Shown here: positions 35,402 through 48,093 of the stretch, piece by piece | Numbering within the stretch: the first letter of the stretch is position 1 | How the letters are laid out: each line of letters opens with the position of its first letter | Source of the DNA: Tragulus kanchil | Taxonomy: Eukaryota > Chordata > Mammalia > Artiodactyla > Tragulidae | Direction: 5' to 3' | Assembly (NCBI GenBank): GCA_022376925.1 | Contig: JAIOJX010000031.1 | Coordinates: 136,542,854 to 136,606,853, forward strand | DNA: 64,000 nt | The notes under the pieces: generated by a model | The model's input: only the letters and a program-made list of their open reading frames with translations | Told to the model about the DNA's origin: nothing | The model's database searches: none | Made by a program: the position numbers and the translations under genes

Positions 35402-35650
35402 GGGCTTCCCTGTTGGTCCAGTGGGTAGAGAGATCACCCTGCAGTACAAGAGGCACCAGTTTGATCCTTGGCCTGGGAAGGTCCCATGTGCCGCAGAGTG
35501 GCTGGACCGGTGTGTCCAGTTATGAGCCAGCACTCTAGAGCGCATGCGCCTGAAGCTGGTGCCCTGCAATGAGAGAGGCCACTGCGATGGGAGGCCCACA
35601 CATGCCAAAAGAATAAAAGATGGATGAAAATCAATATAAGAAAAAAAAAA
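35402..35650 (+). mobile_element. tRNA-Glu SINE i, older palindrome-type relative
   Basis: Inserted in L1 at atccacaaac: gggcttccctgttggtccag, ggctggaccggtgtgtccag, ctctagagcgcatgcgcctg. It lacks the C-rich block, like copies c and d. Confidence 0.88.
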
Positions 35651-36479
35651 ACTAAAAGAGACAGGATGTAGGAAAAAAATTTCCACAAACAATAAATGAT
35701 GGAGAGGGTGTAGAGAAAAGGGAACCCTCCTACAACAGTTGGGAATGCAAACTGGTACAGCCACTATGGAGAACAGTATGGAGGTTTCTTAAAAAACTAA
35801 AAATAGAGCTACCATAGAACCCTGCAATCCCATTCGTGGGCATTTATCTGGAGAAAAATATGATCCAAAAAGATACATGCTCCCTGATGTTTACCGCAGC
35901 ACTGTTTATGACAGCCAAGACATGGAAGTAACCTAAATGTCCATTGACAGAAGAATGGATAAAGAAAATGTGGTAGATATATATAATGGAATATTACTTG
36001 GTTAATAAAAAGAATGAAATAATGCCATTTGTAGCAAAATGGATGGACCTAAAGATTGTCATGCTAAATGAAGTAAGTCTGACAGAGAAAGAGAAATACC
36101 ATATGACATCCCTTATATGTGGAATCTAAAAAGAAAGGATACTAATGAATTTATACACAGAACAGAAAGACTCACAGACTTAAGAGAATAAACTTACAGT
36201 TGTCAGGGGGAAGGATGGAGATGGGACGGTTAGGGATTTTGGGATGGACCAGTACACACTGCTATATTTAAAATGGATAACCAACAAGGACCTACTGTGT
36301 AGCACAGGGAACTCTGCTAAATGCAGCCTGGATGGGGGTAGTTTGAGGGAGAATGGACACTTGTGTATGCATGGCTGAGTTGCTTGGCTGTTCACTTGAA
36401 ACTATCACCACATTGTTAATCAGCTATACCCCAATACAAAATAAAAAGTTTAGAAAAAAATAAAGTTAGTTAGAATAAA

Positions 36480-37005
36480 AAACAAAACCCTGGAACAGGT
36501 AAGTGAGCTGAGCTGGGTTGTAGTACATAAGCTTAACACAAAAAAATCAGTTTTATTTATATGCATTGAAAACGAACATGTGAAAACTAAACTTAAAAAC
36601 ACACCAACAGGGGCTTCCTTGGTGGTCCAATGTTAGGAATCTGCCTGCCAATGCAGGGGACACAGGTTCAATCTCTGGTCCAGGAAGATCCCCATATGCC
36701 ATGAGGCAACTAAGCCCGCCCTCTAGAGCCTATGAATCGCAATTACTGAGCCTGCGGGCACACCGAGAGTAAATGCTCCACAAGAGAAGCCACTGAGATG
36801 AGAAGCTAGTGCACCGTAACGAAGACCCAGCCCAGCAAAAATAAATAAATAAATAAAAAAATAAAACAAAAAATTGAAAAAAGCAAATCCAAAATTAAAA
36901 AAAAAACAAACAACAGTAACATTTATAATCACATCAAAGACAATAAAATACTTAAGCATACACTTAACAAAACACGTTCAGGATCTCTATGACGAACATA
37001 AATGT
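36480..37005 (+). mobile_element. L1 ORF2 fragment, split by a CHR-type SINE
   Basis: ctgagctgggttgtagtaca ... tttatatgcattgaaaacg, then after the SINE cacatcaaagacaataaaat and caggatctctatgacgaa. Confidence 0.7.
36610..36857 (+). mobile_element. CHR-2-like SINE
   Basis: tRNA-Glu head (gcttccttggtggtccaatg, ggttcaatctctggtccagg) followed by a CHR-2 body (gaggcaactaagcccgccct, aagagaagccactgagatga, aacgaagacccagcccagca) and (AAAT)n. It shows what the ordinary body of this SINE group looks like. Confidence 0.85.
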
Positions 37006-38279
37006 TAGGCAGAGATGGAAGATGGCTTACATGGCTTGGAACAGGTAAAAATGAACAAATAACAAGGAAAATGGGAGTTACAGAAGATGTCTACAAAAAG
37101 GAATGATTAGAAAGAACCTTTGAAATGTTTTGTTGGATAAGAAATGGAAGTAATGGTATGAATTCATTGTTATATAATATATATAAAATAGTTCTAAGTA
37201 TGTGTATTTGTGTGTTATGCCTGTGTGACACATTACCTGTATTTATCAGCTCTGTCTATTGAGAGAACCTGGAAGAAATAATAACCTAGTAGGAACCAGC
37301 ACACTGAGCACCCAGAACTGGGTTTTCAAATACCATTCTCTACTTAAAGGAACGAGGGCTCCTCGAAGACAGAGATCAAATTCTAGACTGAGGGCAAGGG
37401 AGGTAAAAGATGAACCTGGAACCTATTGTTTTACTAGAGCACATGTCAGAAAGATAAAGGAGCCAGACTGAAGGAGCGCCTACTGTCCTCACTGGGAACA
37501 ATTTTAACATGAAAAGAAGTGTGTGTATTCATTGAAGAAAATATGAATATACAAATCTATACCGATAAATGAGATAAGCAAAAGATCTTCCTTAGAGAAG
37601 AATGCCAACTGAAAGATGCAGGAGCACTGGAAACAGAGAAATCCTCTATAATACAAGGCTGATTTAGGCAGGGGTTGTCAATGGACGCTCAAACTGGTAA
37701 AAATTTGGTATGGAAAAGCATATCAAAATACCTCTCCTCAAAATACTAATCCATTACAAAGGGAGAAAAAGTAAATTTAAGGTGGGGAAACATAGTAGTC
37801 ATCAGGATGACCAGATGGTCAAGGTTATCACCATGGTGGAGGGACAGGTCAGCATCATGTGCTTCCTGATATGATGCACGGAAAGGCCACAGCGCAGGTT
37901 CCACTAAACTCCACGTAGTGAAGTTTCTGCAAAGAATGTGTATCTTGAGCTGGGTAAAGAAGAAACAGGATTATACCACCGAATATAAGGCTTGTATTCT
38001 TTAAAACTGATGAGGGCATGAAAAGGAACTGTTTCAGATTGGGGAAGACGTGACAGTAGTATTCCTGAACAGACTTTTAAATCAGAAAGAAAAAGGCCAT
38101 TGTTTGGACAGCTGGAAAAATCTGAACTGCGGGGCGAGGCTGTGCTCTCCTGAAGCTGATCGTCTGCTTTGGAGAGCTGTTGCACAGGAACATGTTTTAC
38201 TCTTTGGAAAATGTGCACTGTCAGAATACAAAATTAGGTGTTAATACTTAAGAATAAAACATATAAAACAAATACTCAC
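37006..38279. other. ITFG1: Intron, nothing assigned
   Basis: Possibly old repeat material at 37650-38230 (gaccagatggtcaaggttat, accatggtggagggacaggt), but I cannot name a family. No exon seen. Confidence 0.5.
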
Positions 38280-38388
38280 CAATGACTTTAACAAAATAAG
38301 CATCCGCTTCAAAGTTATTTTTTAGTGTATGGATTGCAAAATCACTCTTTGTATAGCCTTTGCTCAGTACTACAATGTCCAAGATTCC
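38280..38388 (-). CDS. ITFG1: ITFG1 internal coding exon (downstream of the pair)
   Basis: A 109 bp exon on the minus strand: 36 codons plus one base. It begins GILDIVVLSKGYTKSDFAI and ends NNFEADAYFVKVI, followed by a single G before the donor GTGAGT. The acceptor is a T-run ending in CCCAG. It starts in phase 0, exactly matching the end of the exon at 40379-40529, and the joined reading DIYED-GILDI rebuilds a D-x-x-x-D-G loop like those of FG-GAP repeats. The leftover G fits the valine that follows VKVI in ITFG1 as I remember it. The next exon (LSGLCSNDCP in human) should lie at lower coordinates, but I could not find it above position 1. No stop or frameshift is present, so the gene looks functional here. 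Confidence 0.94.
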
Positions 38389-38642
38389 CTGGGAAAAAAC
38401 ACAAAAATGTAAGAACAGGTTACTGGACTGGCTGCAAAAATAATGACAATATATGATATGTTTATCATGTTAATAAAAGCTTTACTTAATAACTTGATAT
38501 TTAAAATAAAAATACTATTAAAAATATAAAAATGTAACTATTAAAATATATAAAATGAAAAAGCACCTATCATTTTAATCTCTGAAGATAAATGTTACTA
38601 TTTTATACTTCCTTCCAGGCCTGTCTACATGAATGTTTTTTT

Positions 38643-38942
38643 TAAAAATCACTTGTTTAATTTTTGCTGTGCTGGGTTTCTGCTGCTGTGTGGGCTTTTC
38701 TCTTAATGCAGAGAGCCTGCACACGCAACTACTCTCTGGCTGCAGTGTGCAGGCATCCCTTGTGGAGCACAGGCTCTAGGGTGCACAGGCTTCGGTGGTT
38801 GCGGATTCCAGGCTCTAGAGCCCAGGCTCAGTCGTTGTGGCACTCGGGCTTAGCTGCTCTGAAGCATGTGGGATCTTCCAGATCAGAGACCAAACCTGAC
38901 TCCTGCACCGGCAGGAGCAGTCTACCACTGCATGCCTGCATT
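38643..38942 (-). mobile_element. CHR-2-like SINE in the short ITFG1 intron
   Basis: Antisense CHR-2 wording: tttttgctgtgctgggtttc, gtggagcacaggctctaggg, ctagagcccaggctcagtcg, atgtgggatcttccagatca. Diverged. Confidence 0.82.
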
Positions 38943-39263
38943 TTTTAAAGACCTTTGATATGGACTACCAAATTGTTGCCAATCATCAGAGAAAGAAGGT
39001 ATTTTTTTATTTGCTCTGGTTTGCATTATCATTTTTCCTAAAATAGTGGGAAACTGCCAGGTTTATTGGGGGTAAAAAAGGTGCTCATTTAAACTTTCAC
39101 TCTGCTGACTCTTAATAAGGTTGATCATTTGTCCTTTTTTTTTTTTAACATGTTAGCTACTTTTTATTTTCCTGTGAATTAACTTAATCATGTTCTGTTT
39201 TTCCAGCAGAAGTTTTTGGTGACTTGTATCAGTTAGAATAAACCCTTTCTAAGGTATAAATGT

Positions 39264-39465
39264 GGGCTTCCCAGATGGCGCTAGTGGGAAAGAATCCACC
39301 TGCTAATGCAGGAGATGAAAGAGACCTGGGTTTGATCCCTGGGTTGGGAAGATCCCCTGGAGGAGGGCATGGCAACCCACTCCAGTACTCTCGCATGGAG
39401 AATGGACAGAGGAGCCTGGTGGCTACAGGCTAGAGTTGCAGACTCAAACATGACTGAAGTGACTT
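39264..39465 (+). mobile_element. Bov-tA SINE
   Basis: gggcttcccagatggcgcta ... tttgatccctgggttgggaa ... ccactccagtactctcgcat ... aacatgactgaagtgactta. Confidence 0.9.
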
Positions 39466-40378
39466 AGTGCATACACATTCATGCATGTTAAGAATATTAA
39501 TTATTTCACTCTTACAGAGCTAACTTATTTTCCAGATTTAAACACAATTTGAAATTTGTAATTTTTATGAAGAGAAATTAAAACGTGATTTATAGTTAAT
39601 TCTCGCTTTTTCCTCTTGTGATATTTTTACCAATTACTTTTATGCTTGGAAACTACTTATGAAAAGTGAAATAACACAAGAGAGGGCAGCAAAGAGAAAG
39701 AGAAAAACAAGGACCTGAAGATACATTATTTGAAAATCAGTCTCTTATAAAAAACAAAACCAAACCACTTGGGTGAGGGTTGGACATAATTATCCTAATG
39801 GAGATTTAACTTTTTAAAATAATCAAGTTATTTTACAAGGATATATGTGACATATTAACTCAGGAATTTAACACATTTTTATCAGAATTTACTATTTTCC
39901 TAAAAACTGGCTTTTGACATTAGAGGAAAACCAGGGCCCTGTGTGCCTTTCTCAGGCCACCAGACCACTGAGGACAGTCACTAAAATCCAGGGCAATAGA
40001 TGCCACCTCTAGTTCACAAGGTTAAGAGAGCGCACATACTGAATTCATTCTTCTGTGATCCTGCACAGCCTTGAGGGTCTGTCATCTGTTGGCTGCTGTT
40101 TTCTCTACCTGTGCACAACTGCCATGAGCATGATTTGCTAGTGGTTAAATCTAAACAGGCATAAAATGAGATAAAGGTGTTTTCATAATACACTGTGCTG
40201 ATCAGCTGGTGGTATCAATAAATTTGTTCTGTCACTTAACATTAAAAGGGGTTTTCTTTAATTAACTCATTTGCTTTCATTATCTTATCTACATTTTCTG
40301 GTTAAATAAGGTGAAGTGAAAGTGAGACAAAGTAGATGGCAATTAGAGTCCAAACACACAGAAGAGCTCTGAACTCAC

Positions 40379-40529
40379 ATCTTCATAAATATCAAAGAAG
40401 GTGGCAACCACTGCATCTCTGATTTGGTTTAGGTCCGTCAGCTCCCAGTAGACTTTAAACATACGATGCACCCCCTCACAGCTTGCATTATTACAAGGGA
40501 CATTCTCCAGTAAAAAGGCCTGCTGATTG
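40379..40529 (-). CDS. ITFG1: ITFG1 internal coding exon (upstream of the pair)
   Basis: A 151 bp exon read on the minus strand. One base completes a split serine codon, then 50 codons follow, starting NQQAFLLENV and ending ATFFDIYED. The acceptor is a pyrimidine-rich tract ending in CACAG; the donor is GTGAGT directly after the final GAT, so the exon ends in phase 0. I recognise the peptide from memory as the extracellular part of ITFG1 (TIP/LINKIN), a type I membrane protein of about 612 residues in human with integrin-alpha-like FG-GAP repeats. It has been linked to cell adhesion and T-cell modulation. Visible features are a CNNASC segment with two cysteines and an N-A-S glycosylation sequon. 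The final DIYED is the first half of a calcium-loop-like motif whose second half is in the next exon. The frame is open throughout. The preceding exon is not in the window. Confidence 0.94.
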
Positions 40530-40862
40530 CTGTGAGACAAAGGAGAGGTATTTAGTTAATGATACATCAATGCTGAGTAGCATTAGCTATGCTGTATTTT
40601 CTAGAATCAAAGAGATGGTAAATGGTATACATTGAAGTAATACGAAAAAATATGTCTTAGTAATTATTACCCTAAGTCATAAAAAACTTAAATTGTTGGT
40701 TATCTTTTTTCAGCCTTTGGCAAAAATCCCGAGGTTAGTCAGTGGCTGGCCTCTCTCCTCTTTTGTGGTTTCCAGGTCTGTCTCTCTGCCCTCCCTTGCT
40801 GTTCCATAGCCACTGAATCTGTGTTTCATTACTGAGTTCCTGGACACTCTCGTAATCCCTTT

Positions 40863-41070
40863 GAAAGTGTTAAAAAGTGTTAGTTGCTCAGTTGTGTCTG
40901 ACTCTTTGCAACCGCATGAACTGAAGCCCACCAGACTCCTCTGTCCATGGAATTCTCCAGGCAAGAATACTGGAGTGGGTTGCCAGGCCCTCCGCCAGGG
41001 CATCTTCCCAACCTAGGGATAGAACTCAGGTCTCCAGCACTGTAGATGGATACTTTACCAACTGAGCCAT
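40863..41070 (-). mobile_element. Bov-tA SINE with target-site duplication
   Basis: Antisense Bov-tA flanked by TAATCCCTTT at 40853-40862 and 41071-41080. Confidence 0.92.
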
Positions 41071-41335
41071 TAATCCCTTTAGATGTGTATAACTCCTCAG
41101 GTGGTATCTGCATTTTATTTGGAGATTCCTGGCATCCCTAAGTCTTATAAACCCAAAGCAGTAAATCTACAATGATAGAATTTCAACTTTCCAGATGGAC
41201 AACAGGCTGAGCACCTCTCAGATGAAAGATAGAAGTGGGGGAAAGTGTTGTACTCTGCATAGCTATGAAGTCTTCCCCTTTGACAATCCTACCCTATAGG
41301 CAATGTGGTTATGAACTTAGATTATGGAACCAGAA

Positions 41336-41540
41336 ACTAGGAACTAGAACTAGGTTTCCTATATTAAGTTCTGCTTCTGTCATTAGACTCAGATCCTTAT
41401 TTGTAAACTGAGTAATAAGAGTACTTATAGAATTGTTGTAAAAAAGAAATGAAATACTGAGTGCAAAGCACTTAGAATAATTCCTGTCATCTAGTTCGAT
41501 CTTGGTAAAAGTGTTTATATTATCATCACTCTTATTTAGG
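41336..41540 (+). repeat. MIR SINE
   Basis: ttatttgtaaactgagtaat, agagtacttatagaattgtt and agtgcaaagcacttagaata match the MIR core order, from tcatctgtaaaatgggg-like to gcgcttagaacagtgcc-like motifs. Confidence 0.7.
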
Positions 41541-41703
41541 TACTGCAACACCATGCCATGTAAAAATACTCTCTTTACATACAGAAGTAACTTTAGTAAA
41601 TAGTGTGATTTTATAAAATGGCTCCTGTATTAGGCATTTTTCTAATAGATTCCTTCATGTCCCTCTGTTACACAGAAAGTAGTAAGCTAAAAGGTTTAAA
41701 ATT

Positions 41704-42445
41704 GTAAAATTTATTTATTTTCAATTGAAGGTCAATTGCTTTACAATACTGTATTGGTTTCTACCAAACATGAACATCAATCAGCAATAGGTTCATCTAT
41801 GTCCCCTTCCACTTGAACACCCTTCCCACCTTCCTGCTCATCTAGGTTGTTCTGAGTCCTGGTTTGAGTTCCTTGAGTCATACAGCACATTCCCACTGGC
41901 TATCATCTGTTTTACATGTGGTAATGTATGTTCCCATGGCACTCTCTCCGTATATCCCACCCTCTCCTTCCTCCCTACCAGCCATGTCCATAAGTCTGTT
42001 CTCTATGTCTGTCTCCATTACAGCTCTGCAAATTGGCTCATCAGTACCATCTTTCTAGACTCCATATATATGCATTATATGATATATTTTTTTCTCTTTC
42101 TGACTTCACTTCATATAACCGGCTCTACTCTCATCCATTTCATTAGGACTGACTCAAAGGCATTCCTTTTTATGGCTGAGTATTATTCCACTGTATATAT
42201 GTATCCTGTTCATTATGCATTCTTTATCCATTCACCTGTTGATGGACACCTAGATTGCTTCCTAGTCCTAACTATTGTAAATAGTGCTGCAATGAACACT
42301 GGGGTTTTCAATTTTGGTTTCCTAAGGGTATATGCCTAGTAGTGATTGCTGGGTTTTTAAAGGAATCTCCATACTATTTTCCATAGTGAGTGTATCAACT
42401 TACATCTCCACTAACAATGCTCTCTTCAGCATTTATTGTTTGCAG
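41704..42445 (-). mobile_element. L1 3' end, antisense
   Basis: tcaattgctttacaatactg ... ttgagtcatacagcacattc ... tatggctgagtattattcca ... agcatttattgtttgcagat. Repeated at 42871-43590 (pair 10). Confidence 0.88.
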
Positions 42446-44016
42446 ATTTTTTGGTAAGCATTTATAGAAATTTTCTTCTGGGAACATACAAATATTTAAG
42501 TACCTATATCCTTCAAAAAAAAAAAGAAAAGAAAAAAAACCCAACCCAATTGGGTTTTACTATATATGATTCTTCAACATTTTTCTTTCTACTCAATAAT
42601 ATAGCATACACATGGGGAAAAGGGATAAAATTTGAACGAGGATTTTTGATGTCTATTTTGAAAATGTCCCCCAGAGAAGATGGGGAGAATATATATATAT
42701 ATATTTATAGCAATATATAACAATTTACATCCCTCAGTAGCAGCACACCAAGCGGCCTGTTTCTCCGCACGCTCATCCTTTTCAATGCTTACTCCATTAT
42801 ACAGCTAAACCATCACTCATTTTAACATTCTGCTATGGATAATCCAGTTGTCTTCTATTGTTCCCATTACGAAGGTCAATTGCTTTACAATACTGTATTG
42901 GTTTCTACCAAACATGAACATCAATCAGCAATAGGTTCATCTATGTCCCCTTCCACTTGAACACCCTTCCCACCTTCCTGCTCATCTAGGTTGTTCTGAG
43001 TCCTGGTTTGAGTTCCTTGAGTCATACAGCACATTCCCACTGGCTATCATCTGTTTTACATGTGGTAATGTATGTTCCCATGGCACTCTCTCCGTATATC
43101 CCACCCTCTCCTTCCTCCCTACCAGCCATGTCCATAAGTCTGTTCTCTATGTCTGTCTCCATTACAGCTCTGCAAATTGGCTCATCAGTACCATCTTTCT
43201 AGACTCCATATATATGCATTATATGATATATTTTTTTCTCTTTCTGACTTCACTTCATATAACCGGCTCTACTCTCATCCATTTCATTAGGACTGACTCA
43301 AAGGCATTCCTTTTTATGGCTGAGTATTATTCCACTGTATATATGTATCCTGTTCATTATGCATTCTTTATCCATTCACCTGTTGATGGACACCTAGATT
43401 GCTTCCTAGTCCTAACTATTGTAAATAGTGCTGCAATGAACACTGGGGTTTTCAATTTTGGTTTCCTAAGGGTATATGCCTAGTAGTGATTGCTGGGTTT
43501 TTAAAGGAATCTCCATACTATTTTCCATAGTGAGTGTATCAACTTACATCTCCACTAACAATGCTCTCTTCAGCATTTATTGTTTGCAGATTTTTTGGTA
43601 AGCATTTATAGAAATTTTCTTCTGGGAACATACAAATATTTAAGTACCTATATCCTTCAAAAAAAAAAAGAAAAGAAAAAAAACCCAACCCAATTGGGTT
43701 TTACTATATATGATTCTTCAACATTTTTCTTTCTACTCAATAATATAGCATACACATGGGGAAAAGGGATAAAATTTGAACGAGGATTTTTGATGTCTAT
43801 TTTGAAAATGTCCCCCAGAGAAGATGGGGAGAATATATATATATATATATTTATAGCAATATATAACAATTTACATCCCTCAGTAGCAGCACACCAAGCG
43901 GCCTGTTTCTCCGCACGCTCATCCTTTTCAATGCTTACTCCATTATACAGCTAAACCATCACTCATTTTAACATTCTGCTATGGATAATCCAGTTGTCTT
44001 CTATTGTTCCCATTAC
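41727..44016. repeat. Tandem pair 10 (offset 1,144 bp)
   Basis: 41727-42870 against 42871-44016; they differ only by a TA-repeat length. Confidence 0.95.
42446..42870. other. ITFG1: AT-rich intron with a short (TA)n run
   Basis: An A/G-rich run at about 42515-42540 and (TA)n at about 42691-42706, whose length differs between the copies of pair 10. Nothing else recognised. Confidence 0.6.
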
Positions 44017-44252
44017 ACACGCATACATAATTTTTTGTTGAGAATTTGTATAAGGGTTTAATATAGTACCCAGTACACAGCAAAGAATACATTCAGTATC
44101 TGTTGTTATTATTATATGTGATTTACTATTACTGTGTATATGTTGCAAACATTTCACCCCAATCTTTTATTTCACTTTTAAACTGTATGATTTCTTTAAT
44201 GAAAAGATTAATAATACATGTATACTCATTTATGTCAATATTTTTCTCATGC

Positions 44253-44352
44253 ACTTCCCAATTCAGGGATCGAATCCACAACTCCTTTTTCCCCTGCACT
44301 GGCAGGTGGACACTGTTTTTTTTTAAACCTCTGAGCCACCCTGGAGGCCCAT
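44253..44352 (-). mobile_element. Bov-tA head fragment
   Basis: Antisense tRNA-like part: cagggatcgaatccacaact ... cctgcactggcaggtggaca ... ctctgagccaccctggaggc. Confidence 0.75.
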
Positions 44353-44394
44353 TAATGACATAAGCAGATGTAAAGTACAAGGTTTCCACAAAAT

Positions 44395-45060
44395 ACTAAA
44401 AACTGAACTTTATATAATACAGTAATCCCACTTCTAGATATTTATTGAAAAGAACTAAAATCAAGATCTCAAAAAGATATCTGAACTCTCATATTCATTA
44501 TAGCAATATTCACAACAGTCAAGATATGGAAACAATATAAGTGTCCATCAATGGATAATAAATAAAGAAAATGTGTTATATAATTACACTGGAGTATTCA
44601 GCCATAAAAAAACAGAAGGAAATTCTGTCATTTGTGACAACATGGATGAACCTAGAGGATATTTAAAAAAGTGAAATAAATCCGACACAGAAAGACAAAT
44701 ACTGTTTGGTATCGCTTCTAAGTGGTATGAACTTATAGAAACAGAGAATGGAATGGTGGTTGCCAGTGACTGAGGGGTGGGGGAAATGGGGAAATGTTGG
44801 TATAAGGGCACAAACTTTCAGTTATAAGATGATTAAGTTCAGGGGGTCTAATGTATGGCATGTAGTTAATAATACTTGACTGTATAATTGAAAACTGCTA
44901 TGAAAGTAGCATATTAAGCATATCATCAAGAAAATGGCAATTCTGTGAGATAAAGGATGTCAACTACCTTAATATAATAAATGTTTTGCATCATACACAT
45001 ATATCAATTAATACTGTACACCATAAACTAATACAATATCAGTGCATGTCATTTATGTCT
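44395..45060 (+). mobile_element. Old L1M 3' end
   Basis: acagtcaagatatggaaaca, tcagccataaaaaaacagaa, ggtggttgccagtgactgag and actgtataattgaaaactgc in the usual L1M 3' order. Confidence 0.82.
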
Positions 45061-45520
45061 CATAAAACTGGAAGAAAAGGAAAAAAGAAACCAAGAAAAG
45101 ATATCTGAAAAATCTCCAAATATTTGAAAATTAAACTCTACTATATAACTATGCACAAAAAAAGAAATCAGAGGAGAAATCACAAAGTACTTTGAAATGA
45201 ATGAAAATAAAGACAGCACATCAAGATTTGTAGTATGTTACTAAAGCAGTATGTAGAGAGAAATTAACAGCACTAAACACTTTATTAGATAAGAAGAAAG
45301 ATTTCAAATCCACGATCTTAAGAAACTGGACCTATAAGAGCAAATAAAATTTATAATAAGCAGAAGAAAGGAAACAATAACATAAAGGAAACCAACGAAG
45401 AGAAGAACAGGCACACAATAAAGAAAAATCAACAAAACCAAAAGCCAGTTCTTTGGGAAGAACAATTTAAAACCTGAAAAACTCCCAACAAGAACAGTTA
45501 TTTTTTAAAAGAGAGAGAAA

Positions 45521-45797
45521 GGGCTTCCCTGGTGGTCCAGTGGGTAGAGGCAACACCTTGCAGTGCAAGGGGCGCTGGTTCGATCCCTGGCCTGGGAAGA
45601 TCCCACGTGCCGCAGAGTAGCTGAACCAATGTGTCCAACTACCAAGTCAGTGTTCTGGAGCGCAAGTGCCCCGAGCTGGAGCTCTGCAATGAGAGAGGCC
45701 ACTGCAATGGGAGGCTCACACAGGCCAAAGAACAAAGATGGAAATAAACGAAAGACCAATAGAAGTGCCCCCCCGCCCCCCCCACCAAAAAAAGGAG
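45521..45797 (+). mobile_element. Palindrome-type SINE (copy k)
   Basis: Head with GGTTCGATCCC. The body has gttctggagcgcaagtgccc, a decayed palindrome, and then a C-rich run and a short A-tail with no (AAAT)n. GAGAGAAAG-like flanks lie on both sides. Confidence 0.9.
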
Positions 45798-46977
45798 AGA
45801 AGACAGAAAGCACAAATCATAGAAATGAGACAGGTAACATCAAAACAGATTTTACTGATATTAAAGGGATAATACAGTAATGTTATGAAAAATTTCATGC
45901 CAATATATTTGGTAAGTTAGATGAACAAATTCCTTGGACATTACAAACAACCAATGCTAATTCAGAAGATGAAGTTTGAATTGTAATTTTAAGCCTTCTA
46001 AAAAGCCCTGAAAAACTTTAGGTAAAGATGGCCTGAATGGTGAATTCTATCAAATAGTTAGAGAAGAAATGATATCAATTCTAAACAAACTCTTGAGAAA
46101 ATAGGCGAGACAGACATGCTTCCCAACTTATTCTGTGAAGCCACATTACACATCAGATTAGACAAAGATATTATAAGAAAACTACAGACAAATATCCTTC
46201 ATGAACACAGATAAAAATTTCTAACAAAATTCTAGAAAATCAAATCCAACAGTAGAGTCAAATTATACTTTGCACAATAAAGGTCACTCAAATTCATGCA
46301 TTTTAAACCATGTCTCTGCTTCATGATAACCAAGGAACCATGAAAAGATACAACATGATTCTGATATGGACATGCTTCAGTGAACTAAGTATCTCAGAAA
46401 GCAAAGATTACAGATAGAATGAAAAGAGAAAAAATCATGATCAAGTTGGGTATATTACAGGCATGCACAGTTGCTTTAATATTTTAACATAAATCAGTTT
46501 AACTCAGTAGATGAATAAGCTAAAAAAGTAAAACCATATGATCATCTCAATAAAGACAGAAAAATATTTGACAAAATCCAATATTCATTCCTGATCCAAA
46601 CTATGAGCAAACTAGGAATAGAAGAAACGTTCTCAATGTTATACAAGGCATCCACAGAAAACACACAATCAGCCATCATACTAACAGTGGAAGACTGACT
46701 GCTCTCTTTCTAAGAGCACTGTTCCTCCAAAGCAAAGATGGCTACCCTCACCACATCCATTCAACATCATATTACACACCAGCCATTGCAAATGGTGAGA
46801 AAAATGAAGAAAAAGCAACAAGATTGGAAAGAGGAAAAACTGTCTTTGTTTATAAATTATCTGACTACCTATTTAGAAAATCCTATTAATATCTGTAAAA
46901 ATCCTACTAGAAATAATAAACACATAGTGCTAACTAGGTGGCAGAATATAATATCAATATACGAAAATTAGATGTGG

Positions 46978-47232
46978 GCTTCCCTGGTGGTCCAGTGGGT
47001 AAGGACACCGCCTTGCAGTGCAAGGGGCACCAGTTTGATCCCTGGCCTGGGAAGATCCCACGTGCTGTGGAGCGGCTGGACCGATGTGTCCAATTACCAA
47101 GCTGGAGCTCTGGAGCGCATGCGCCCAGAGCCAGTGCTCTGCAGTGACAGAGGCCACTGCGATGGGAGGCCCATACTGGCTAAAGAACAAAGATGAATAA
47201 GTTAAAGATCAATAGAAGTGGCCAAAAAAAAA
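46978..47232 (+). mobile_element. Palindrome-type SINE (copy l), 3' shortened
   Basis: Complete head and near-palindrome (gagctctggagcgcatgcgc). The C-rich block is missing and poly-A follows caatagaagtggcc directly. Confidence 0.9.
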
Positions 47233-48093
47233 AAAGAGATGTATTTCTATATACTAGTAAACAACAATCAGCAACTTTAATACAAATATATGAATGACAA
47301 AGCAATATAAAAAACAATAGGTAACTGACAAAAGATGCACAAGGCCTGTACACTGAAAGCTATAATATACTGCAGAGAAAATTAAACACCCAAATAAAAA
47401 AGACACATATATACACACACACACACAGCAATCATGGGCATAAGTGATACTGGGCAGAAGATTTGATATTAAGATGTCAATTTTCCCCATAATGATTTAT
47501 GGATTCAATGTAATATCAGTCAAATTCTCAGGAGATATTCCCTGCCCCAGCCGAGGAACAGATCCTGAAATTCACAGATAATGTTAAGGACCTAGAATGT
47601 CAAAAATGATGTTCGTAAAGAAGAATAAAGTTTGAGGATTTACACTACATGAATTCACTATTCATTATAAACCAAAAGTAATTAAAGCATGTGGCACTAC
47701 AGCAAAGATGGACAACAGACCACTGGAACAGAACAGAGAGAGAAGAAATGTACTCACCAATACACATATAATATCAACTGACACATACGGTTAATTGGTT
47801 TCAAAAATGATTAAAGGCAATTACATGGGGAAAGGAAGTCATTTTAACAAATACTGCTGGGCAATTTATCAACATATAAACTTGGATTGGTATCTTGTAC
47901 CACACAGAATTATTAACTCGAAATGGATTACAGACCTACATGTAAAAGGTAGAACTATAAATATTCTAGGGGAAAGCATAGGAGGCAATCTATGTGACTG
48001 AATTTGGTAAAATTTCTTAGATATGATACTAAACATCATAATCCATTAAAGAAAAATCAATAAATTGGATTTTATCAAAATTAAGCACTTCTG

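Larger units (their letters stand above)
34358..36455 (+). mobile_element. L1 ORF2 3' half and 3' UTR
   Basis: Starts caaggcaacctatagattcg, passes ctgacttcagactatactac, agagggtgtagagaaaaggg, aaaatgtggtagatatatat and gataaccaacaaggacctac, and ends in an A-rich tail after ttgttaatcagctatacccc. It has many stops. A Bov-tA piece (34438-34528, minus) and SINE i (35402-35650) interrupt it. Confidence 0.88.
38389..40378 (-). other. ITFG1: ITFG1 intron between the two exons (1,990 bp)
   Basis: A complete phase-0 intron, GT..AG on the minus strand. It holds a CHR-2-like SINE (38643-38942) and a Bov-tA SINE (39264-39465). The rest (38389-38642, 38943-39263, 39466-40378) is AT-rich sequence in which I recognise nothing. 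Confidence 0.9.

Noticed and set aside
37640..38230. Additional ITFG1 exon upstream of 38280
   Set aside because: No minus-strand frame matching the expected next ITFG1 residues and no suitable splice pair was found.
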